A stretch of DNA of 5,272 nt, taken from Desulfobulbaceae bacterium. Its GTDB lineage: Bacteria; Desulfobacterota; Desulfobulbia; Desulfobulbales; UBA5123. The position numbers were made by a program, and so were the translations under genes. The stretch is from positions 1-5,272 of the forward strand of contig JAOUHH010000197.1 in the NCBI GenBank assembly GCA_029865195.1, read 5' to 3'. The notes beneath the pieces are model-generated. The model was not told the origin of the DNA and ran no database searches. It was given only the letters and a program-made list of their open reading frames with translations. Of this stretch, positions 1 through 3,710 are shown in pieces. Within the stretch, counting starts at the first letter, position 1. Every line of letters starts with the position of its first letter.

Positions 1-468
1 GTTCATCACCGGTCGCGCCCCCAGCCGTTCATAAAAACGCAACCGTTTCCTGTTTTCAAGCAAGGTTGCCGGATCCGGGTTGTATTGCGGCAGATCGGTC
101 AGGCATTCACAGAAAAGCCACTTAAACCCAAGGCTGACACACTCCTCCTGAACCCGTTGGTAGAGCGCGGCACCGAGCCCGCCGCCCTTGGCGACATTAG
201 GGAGCGCGATCAGATCGAGAAAACCGAAGCGAAACTCCGGTTCGGCGGAGAACAGGGCAAAGCCCTTCACCCTCCCCTTGCGGTCGTCGCAGACGAACAA
301 CACCGACCGAAAATCATACTTCATGGGGTTATGCAGCTTCTCGGGGATCTCGCGGACCTTGCGGTCGTCTAAATCCTGAAACTGCGTCCGGATAATCTGC
401 TGGACTTGCTGGATGGCATTCCGATTAATCGGCAACAGCGCGTCTTGAATTCGGCGGATACGAAACAT
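1..468 (-). CDS. GNAT-family N-acetyltransferase, C-terminus cut by the window edge
   Basis: Reading leftward from an ATG at 468, an open frame of 156 codons runs to the window edge without a stop. The protein begins MFRIRRIQDALLPINR. It has the layout of a GNAT acyltransferase: a central strand pair around residues 66-88 (VKGFALFS, FGFLDLIAL), then a glycine-rich acetyl-CoA pyrophosphate-binding loop at about 91-103 (NVAKGGGLGAALY), and the usual late RFYERLGARPV segment at about 144-154. Such enzymes move an acetyl group from acetyl-CoA to an amine; the substrate here cannot be told. The start is supported by AGAGGG at 482-477, eight bases upstream, and by an in-frame stop a short way further up. 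Similar proteins in Geobacter relatives sit near histone-deacetylase-like amidohydrolases (from memory), but no such gene is visible here. The family call is firm; the exact role is unknown. Confidence 0.8.
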   Translation of the reverse strand, partial: MFRIRRIQDALLPINRNAIQQVQQIIRTQFQDLDDRKVREIPEKLHNPMKYDFRSVLFVCDDRKGRVKGFALFSAEPEFRFGFLDLIALPNVAKGGGLGAALYQRVQEECVSLGFKWLFCECLTDLPQYNPDPATLLENRKRLRFYERLGARPVMN

Positions 469-482
469 GGAAATCGCCCTCT

Positions 483-741
483 GCGACTATCGATACATCG
501 TCTAGAAATCAATGGGTCTGGTCACAGCCGACAGATGGCAAGGCTGGCTGGAATCTCTTTCGTGGCAGGTCAATCGTTAAGCAGAATAATCGAATTTGCC
601 TTACTTTTACAGGGTATTGAGGATTTTTTGGCGAGTAAACGCATCACAAAATCGTCTGGCCGCGTATCTGGCAACACCTGCACCCAACCAACCCGTCGAT
701 CAATGTGGGCTTGGCGGGGCTATGTTCATGAATAAATGAGT
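483..741. other. Intergenic gap upstream of the GNAT gene
   Basis: This gap of about 260 nt lies between the start of the GNAT gene and the hairpin after the rhodanese gene. It must hold the GNAT promoter if that gene is transcribed on its own. On the minus strand I see only weak hexamer matches in the AT-richer part (about 580-650), none good enough to name. Open frames crossing it on the plus strand have no ribosome binding site and no recognisable protein character. I see no structured RNA or repeat. Confidence 0.5.
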
Positions 742-782
742 CGGGGCTGTCGCGTTGTTGTGTTGCATTGCGGACAGCCCCG
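742..782 (-). terminator. Hairpin after the rhodanese gene, probable terminator
   Basis: A perfect 10-bp inverted repeat, CGGGGCTGTC (742-751) and GACAGCCCCG (773-782), encloses a 21-nt loop. It starts seven bases after the rhodanese stop codon. On the minus strand it is followed by ACTCATTTATTC rather than a clean T run. It could therefore be a weak intrinsic terminator or a 3'-end stabilising hairpin. Confidence 0.55.
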
Positions 783-788
783 TATCGA

Positions 789-1214
789 TTACTTGCTCAC
801 TACCCACGCCTTGTGCGGCCAATTCTCCATACCGCCGGTGAGGATACGGAGCTTGGCATCCGGTACGCCCTTTTCGGCCAGATAGTCATAGGCGCGCTTG
901 GCTCCACCCTTGCCCCTCGGACAGACGACCACCACTGCCGCATAATCTTTCGCTTGCAAGAGCTTCACGGCCGGATCAATGGTCTGCCGGTCATGGTCGG
1001 ACTCAACCGGAAAGGCGTTGGTCTCCAGCGACCCTTTGATATGATGGGCGGCAAAATCCTTCTTCTCCTGTATATCAACGAGCAAAACCGGTACGGCCCC
1101 CTCCAGCCAGCCTTTGAGTTCGTCGGCGGCGACGTAGTTGTAGCTGGTCCACGCCAAGGCTGGCTGAGTAAAGCAGAAAAGCACGGTACAGACGATAAAC
1201 AATATTTTTTTCAT
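789..1214 (-). CDS. Exported single-domain rhodanese (sulfurtransferase-like) protein
   Basis: This 141-residue protein has an N-terminal signal peptide: MKK, a hydrophobic stretch of about residues 4-16, then TQPALA before WTSYN, with cleavage likely after residue 21. The mature part is one rhodanese domain. VLLVDIQEKKDFAAHHIKGS (44-62) carries the DxR-like and H-I-x-G-S signatures. VVVVCPRGKGGAKRAYDYL (94-112) holds the active-site cysteine C98 in a six-residue loop, and ILTGGMENWP (124-133) is the typical closing motif. Rhodaneses carry sulfane sulfur as a cysteine persulfide; here that would occur in the periplasm. The partner is unknown. The frame stays open upstream to 1493, but the ATG at 1214 is chosen because the signal peptide begins there and AGGAGA sits eight bases before it. 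The nearby ATG at 1220 lies only two bases from that site. The gene appears to stand alone, with a hairpin after its stop. Confidence 0.85.
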   Translation of the reverse strand: MKKILFIVCTVLFCFTQPALAWTSYNYVAADELKGWLEGAVPVLLVDIQEKKDFAAHHIKGSLETNAFPVESDHDRQTIDPAVKLLQAKDYAAVVVVCPRGKGGAKRAYDYLAEKGVPDAKLRILTGGMENWPHKAWVVSK

Positions 1215-1222
1215 GATCATAT

Positions 1223-1228
1223 TCTCCT
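1223..1228 (-). promoter_or_regulatory. Ribosome binding site that fixes the rhodanese start
   Basis: AGGAGA on the minus strand lies eight bases from the ATG at 1214 and only two from the in-frame ATG at 1220. The spacing selects the later start, which opens directly into the signal peptide MKKILF. Confidence 0.75.
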
Positions 1229-1236
1229 GACGGTAA

Positions 1237-1413
1237 TCAAGCCGGCAGGCCGCCCTGTGCACCACAGGGTTGCATAACAGGGGCCAAAACCTCCCGGCAA
1301 ATTGCATCAGCATGCAAAAACAGATGCTGACCAAGATAGAATTCTGTAAACGATTGACGCACGGCCGCTGCTGGGCCGCACCGGGGCCAACGGATACTAC
1401 GGGATATGGGCAT
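1237..1413 (-). CDS. Doubtful 58-codon open frame with a nearby strong Shine-Dalgarno
   Basis: From an ATG at 1413 a 58-codon frame (MPISRSIRWPRCGP...) runs to a TGA ending at 1237, just upstream of the rhodanese start. An AAGGAGG at 1432-1426 lies 12 bases from this ATG, and eight bases from an overlapping ATG at 1417 that opens only a six-residue peptide (MHAHIP, stop at 1399-1397). The 58-residue sequence is arginine-rich at first, then has FYLGQHLFLHADAICREVL. I recognise no family, signal peptide or domain. It may be a small protein, a leader peptide region, or noise around a chance Shine-Dalgarno. Confidence 0.15.
   Translation of the reverse strand: MPISRSIRWPRCGPAAAVRQSFTEFYLGQHLFLHADAICREVLAPVMQPCGAQGGLPA
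1253..1269 (-). repeat. Short perfect hairpin in the rhodanese leader
   Basis: CCCTGTG (1253-1259) and CACAGGG (1263-1269) pair perfectly around a 3-nt loop, about 25 bases upstream of the rhodanese ribosome binding site. There is no T run, so it is not an intrinsic terminator. It could influence translation or mRNA stability; the function is unknown. Confidence 0.4.
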
Positions 1414-1549
1414 GCATGTGCGCTTCCTCCTTCTGGGTTGGAACACTTACGCCTGACTATGCGACGACAGTATCCTTGCCCATGTAGGAACAAAGCTCAC
1501 ATAAGGGATGTAAGCAACGGGGAAGAGTAAGGAAACGGTGCGCCTGCTG

Positions 1550-1580
1550 TTTGCACAACCCGGACCGGGTTGCTCGTCAA
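1550..1580 (-). promoter_or_regulatory. Candidate regulated promoter with a dyad in its spacer
   Basis: On the minus strand TTGACG (1580-1575, one mismatch to the -35 consensus) is followed after 19 nt by TGCAAA (1555-1550, a poor -10). A perfect dyad, CAACCCGG and CCGGGTTG around one central base (1556-1572), occupies the spacer. An over-long spacer filled by a dyad is the layout of MerR-family promoters. No regulator gene is in the window, so this is a suggestion only. Confidence 0.25.
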
Positions 1581-1659
1581 ACGCAACGTTCAGTGAGATG
1601 AGTATATGAAATTATTCATTTTTATAACTTTATAAGATTTTTACACACGAGTTTAAGGC

Positions 1660-1688
1660 CTTTTACAAAAGAACAGGGGGCATGTCAA
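1660..1688 (-). promoter_or_regulatory. Candidate sigma-70 promoter just after the radical SAM terminator
   Basis: On the minus strand a perfect TTGACA (1688-1683) is followed by a 17-nt spacer and TAAAAG (1665-1660, four of six matches to TATAAT). It begins a few bases after the T run of the preceding terminator and faces the rhodanese gene, giving a leader of about 440 nt. Other AT-rich -10-like boxes lie at 1622-1635, so the true start site is uncertain. Confidence 0.35.
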
Positions 1689-1692
1689 ACTG

Positions 1693-1736
1693 AAAAAAAA
1701 GGGGTGGCTGCATTCTTGAACAAGCAGCCACCCCTT
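1693..1736 (-). terminator. Strong intrinsic terminator of the cbpA-cbpB unit
   Basis: AAGGGGTGGCTGC (1699-1711) and GCAGCCACCCCTT (1724-1736) form a perfect 13-bp stem around a 12-nt loop. On the minus strand the stem runs into a run of eight T, a textbook rho-independent terminator. It lies about 70 bases after the radical SAM stop codon. A second small hairpin, TACGTT/AACGTA with a 4-nt loop (1742-1757), sits just before it. Confidence 0.93.
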
Positions 1737-1807
1737 GACGGTACGTTAGCGAACGTAGTGACGGAGAAAGGGTCCCCCCCTCCGCTCATTTCACCGCCGG
1801 TTCCCTA

Positions 1808-3196
1808 CTACGCCCAGCGATAGGTCTCCTCGGTTTCATCGTCGAAACCGTCCCACAGGTAGGCATCTTCCCGACCCTGGGCGATAACCCTGAAGGCGTA
1901 ACGGGCCTGCTCCTCGTAGAACTGACAGAAGGGGCTCGGCGCGTTGACGGTGCCGGAAACCTCCTTGACCTCGGCCGGACACGGCGCGCCGCAGAAATGG
2001 CGGATCGCACAGTTAGCGCAGGGGACGATGTCCTCGGCCTTGCGACCGGTGATCTCCTTGAACGGCGCACTGGTGAGCGCCTTGGGGATCTCGTCCTTGA
2101 AGAGATTGCCGCCGTTGTACTCGGGGAATCCGATGAACTCGCTACAGGGGAAGAGATCGCCGGTTGCGGCCACCGCAAAGAAACAACGGCCGCCGCCGCA
2201 GGGAGAGATGTCGCACATCAGCCGCCGCCCGGTGGGGGCGATCACCCCGGCCAGAATATTGGCGAAGTTGGCGACCACCATCTTACGGCCGGTCTTCTCG
2301 TACAGTTCGTGGGTGCGGTCCAGGGCCTTGATGAAATTCTCGGTCATCACATCGTTGTCGGGCTTGAGTTCCTGACCGCCCTTCCGGGTGCAGCGCACCG
2401 GGTTGAGCATGATCACCTTCACCCCGAGCTCATGGTAGAAATCAACCATCTCGGTGATATGACCGACGTTGGCGCTGGTCACGGTGGTGATGACGTTCAA
2501 GGCCGGGTAATGGACAAGCTTCTTGATCACCGCCACCACCTGATCGAAATAACCGGTGCCGTTCCAGTTCTTGCGGGTGATATTGGCGATCTCGGCCTTG
2601 GGGGCGTCAAGGGAGAGACCGATGCCGACCCCGTGGCTGGTGAGAAAGGCGATGGCCTCGTCATCCAGCAGGGTGGCATTGGTCTGCACCCCGAAATGGA
2701 AGCGGTCGCTGTACTTCTCGATCCCGGCGAACATCGCCTCCCGCGCCACCATCGGCTCGCTGCCGTGGAAGATCAACTGGGGCTTAGCGCCTTCCGGCAG
2801 CACGGTCTTGAAGTAAGCCAGCAACCGCTCCAGGGCGTCGCACAGCTGCTCGGGCGTCATGGTGATGCCGTCACGCCGCATCTCTTCCGGCAGATAGCAG
2901 TAGCCGCAATTCAGATTGCACCGTTCGGTGGGGTTGAAGTAGGCGGCGGAGGGGGTGAGCCCGAAGCGAAGGGCATCCATCTCCTTCTTGAAGTCCTCCG
3001 AACGTTCGGCGAAATCCACCGGCAACGATCCGGAAAGGGCCTCTCCCAACTCATCCTTGCTGACCAGTGCCCAATAGGCGGAATCCGGCTCGATCACCGC
3101 CACCGTATCCGGCATGCCGATATCGAGAACCGAGAAATTGGGACCGAAACCGGTATTGGCGTAGCGGCTCTGCTGTTCTTGCTGTGCGTTTTTCAT
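1808..3196 (-). CDS. cbpB: Radical SAM/SPASM peptide-modifying enzyme, CbpB-like
   Basis: This 462-residue enzyme has three parts. Residues 1-82 are an N-terminal domain without metal ligands. The radical SAM core carries the CX3CX2C motif at C93, C97 and C100 (TERCNLNCGYCY), binding the [4Fe-4S] cluster that cleaves S-adenosylmethionine. FHGSEPM (143-149) is the GGEP-type SAM-binding motif, and later strands include QTNATLL (171-177) and GIGLSLDAP (191-199). The C-terminal SPASM-type domain has C328, C333, C338, C351, then CX2CX5CX3C at C393, C396, C402 and C406, and C424, enough for auxiliary iron-sulfur clusters. Such enzymes modify residues of ribosomally made peptides in the cytoplasm. 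The substrate is very likely the 38-residue product of the gene 10 nt upstream. The name CbpB is from memory of the family; the chemistry is unknown. The start ATG at 3196 follows GGAG at 3206-3203. The gene ends in tandem TAG stops (1810-1808, 1807-1805). The tail is acidic (DGFDDETEE). Confidence 0.9.
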   Translation of the reverse strand: MKNAQQEQQSRYANTGFGPNFSVLDIGMPDTVAVIEPDSAYWALVSKDELGEALSGSLPVDFAERSEDFKKEMDALRFGLTPSAAYFNPTERCNLNCGYCYLPEEMRRDGITMTPEQLCDALERLLAYFKTVLPEGAKPQLIFHGSEPMVAREAMFAGIEKYSDRFHFGVQTNATLLDDEAIAFLTSHGVGIGLSLDAPKAEIANITRKNWNGTGYFDQVVAVIKKLVHYPALNVITTVTSANVGHITEMVDFYHELGVKVIMLNPVRCTRKGGQELKPDNDVMTENFIKALDRTHELYEKTGRKMVVANFANILAGVIAPTGRRLMCDISPCGGGRCFFAVAATGDLFPCSEFIGFPEYNGGNLFKDEIPKALTSAPFKEITGRKAEDIVPCANCAIRHFCGAPCPAEVKEVSGTVNAPSPFCQFYEEQARYAFRVIAQGREDAYLWDGFDDETEETYRWA

Positions 3197-3206
3197 CTAC
3201 ATCTCC

Positions 3207-3323
3207 CTATTTGCTGCTGTCCGCCTTGGGCGCGAGCAGAATGTAGTGGGACAGACCGGTGTTCTGACCCAGTTGCAGGCAACGACGACGATAGCTGATC
3301 ACTTTCTTGGCGCTCTTTTTCAT
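3207..3323 (-). CDS. cbpA: Short modified-peptide precursor, CbpA-like
   Basis: This 38-residue peptide starts MKKSAKKVISYRRRC and ends NTGLSHYILLAPKADSSK (residues 21-38). It has a lysine- and arginine-rich first half, a single cysteine (C15), and a TGLSHYILL segment (22-30) that looks like the conserved core. There is no signal peptide, no Gly-Gly leader site and no Cys-rich repeat. The start is secure: GGAGG (3333-3329) lies five bases before the ATG, and the TAG stop is 10 nt before the radical SAM start, so the two are co-transcribed. Tiny size, tight linkage to a SPASM-type radical SAM enzyme and the riboswitch together indicate the substrate of that enzyme. From memory this agrees with the family called modified peptide precursor CbpA. 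What the modified peptide does is unknown; cobalamin or cobalt handling is a guess from the regulation alone. Confidence 0.8.
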   Translation of the reverse strand: MKKSAKKVISYRRRCLQLGQNTGLSHYILLAPKADSSK

Positions 3324-3328
3324 AACGT

Positions 3329-3333
3329 CCTCC
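3329..3333 (-). promoter_or_regulatory. Strong ribosome binding site of the short peptide gene
   Basis: GGAGG on the minus strand, five bases before the ATG at 3323, marks the 38-codon frame as truly translated. A longer overlapping frame that would start inside the upstream terminator has no such site. Confidence 0.8.
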
Positions 3334-3356
3334 GTATCGAATTGACTTGTTCTTCA

Positions 3357-3376
3357 GGCCGGAGCGATCTCCAGCC
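3357..3376 (-). repeat. Hairpin between attenuator and the cbpA ribosome binding site
   Basis: In the minus-strand RNA an 8-bp stem forms between 3376-3369 and 3364-3357 (GGCTGGAG and CTCCGGCC, one G-U pair) with a 4-nt ATCG loop. It directly follows the terminator and lies about 24 bases before the Shine-Dalgarno. It has no T run. It may stabilise the 5' end of processed mRNA or take part in the switch; its role is unproven. Confidence 0.45.
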
Positions 3377-3379
3377 CAC

Positions 3380-3417
3380 AAAAAAGCCCGAATGTTCGCA
3401 CAGGCGAGCATTCGGGC
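3380..3417 (-). terminator. Intrinsic terminator acting as riboswitch expression platform
   Basis: GCCCGAATGCTCGC and GCGAACATTCGGGC (minus strand, 3417-3404 and 3399-3386) form a 14-bp stem with one G-T pair and a 4-nt CTGT loop. A run of six T follows (3385-3380). It sits about 30 nt after the cobalamin aptamer and about 55 nt before the peptide gene, inside the same leader. This is the standard layout for transcription attenuation: with ligand bound the terminator forms and the downstream genes stay off. I could not identify a competing antiterminator by eye. Confidence 0.9.
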
Positions 3418-3448
3418 ACCTTTACCATCGGTCCACAACAGACTATCT

Positions 3449-3618
3449 CATTTTGGCAACAGGTCTTCTGGCTCTCGGATCGTCTGCGGATCGGCGGCCT
3501 TCCCCTCGATGAACTTCCGAAAGTGACCGGGCATACGCCCTTAAAGCCGAACCGCATCCCCGATTACAGCGGCGGGACCGCCACGGATTTGCACCGTGTT
3601 CCGGGATGTTGCAAAATG
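3449..3618 (-). promoter_or_regulatory. Cobalamin (vitamin B12) riboswitch aptamer
   Basis: On the minus strand the leader holds the conserved cobalamin-riboswitch blocks in order. GGTGCAAATCC (3595-3585) is followed by GCGGTCCCGCCGCTGTAA (3581-3564), the B12-box core. Small internal hairpins come next, including GGGC/GCCC around 3540-3529 and ACTT/AAGT around 3524-3513. The 3' block AGCCAGAAGACCTG (3473-3460) closes the aptamer core. The outer stem P1 pairs CATTTTGCAACA (3618-3607) with TGTTGCCAAAATG (3461-3449), leaving one bulged C. This RNA senses adenosylcobalamin or a related cobalamin and normally lowers expression when it is abundant. Here it precedes a terminator and the peptide/radical SAM genes instead of the usual B12 synthesis or uptake genes. 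Confidence 0.95.
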
Positions 3619-3643
3619 CGTTATTTAATTTTTTCAGATTCCT

Positions 3644-3671
3644 ATTTAAAAGATGGCGGCCGGTTTGTCAA
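3644..3671 (-). promoter_or_regulatory. Sigma-70 promoter of the riboswitch-cbpA-cbpB transcript
   Basis: On the minus strand a perfect TTGACA (3671-3666), a 16-nt spacer and TTAAAT (3649-3644, four of six to TATAAT) place the transcript start near 3637. That is about 20 nt before the outer stem of the aptamer, the expected distance for a dedicated riboswitch promoter. It lies some 40 nt after the glycogen phosphorylase stop. Confidence 0.65.
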
Positions 3672-3710
3672 GCAAGGGGTTATGAAGGAGGTGAACACCC
3701 GATACGAACC

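Larger units (their letters stand above)
1229..1682 (-). other. Long, mostly unexplained upstream region of the rhodanese gene
   Basis: About 450 nt without a convincing gene separate the rhodanese start from the terminator of the radical SAM gene. The part at 1600-1670 is very AT-rich and promoter-like, with two TTATAA boxes at 1622-1627 and 1630-1635. The rest is GC-richer. It contains a 7-bp hairpin with a 3-nt loop at 1253-1269 (CCCTGTG, CAC, CACAGGG), a weaker 7-bp hairpin at 1307-1330, a 17-bp dyad at 1556-1572, and a strong Shine-Dalgarno at 1426-1432. I recognise no known riboswitch class. It may be a long mRNA leader, a small RNA locus, or the remnant of a lost gene. Confidence 0.5.

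Noticed and set aside
406..735. A 109-codon plus-strand frame across the GNAT upstream gap
   Set aside because: It begins antisense to the GNAT gene, has no ribosome binding site, and its sequence has no protein-family character.
789..1493. A 234-codon version of the rhodanese starting at 1493
   Set aside because: The upstream part reads as non-protein sequence, while a signal peptide and a well-placed Shine-Dalgarno support the start at 1214.
1270..1530. An 86-codon plus-strand frame in the rhodanese upstream region
   Set aside because: It starts with TTG without a Shine-Dalgarno, has an irregular composition, and faces against every neighbouring gene.
1622..1635. Two TTATAA boxes as a regulator site
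   Set aside because: Each is a simple AT palindrome in an AT-rich promoter region. Without a matching known operator this is no more than -10-like sequence.
1997..3298. A 433-codon open frame on the plus strand opposite the radical SAM gene
   Set aside because: It is antisense to a gene with clear cysteine motifs, has low-complexity Gly/Asp/His composition, matches no family I know, and has no ribosome binding site I can see. GC-rich genes often leave the opposite strand open.
3193..3438. An 81-codon minus-strand frame overlapping the peptide gene
   Set aside because: It would start inside the riboswitch leader, run through the terminator hairpin and lacks a ribosome binding site. The 38-codon frame has one and fits the operon spacing.
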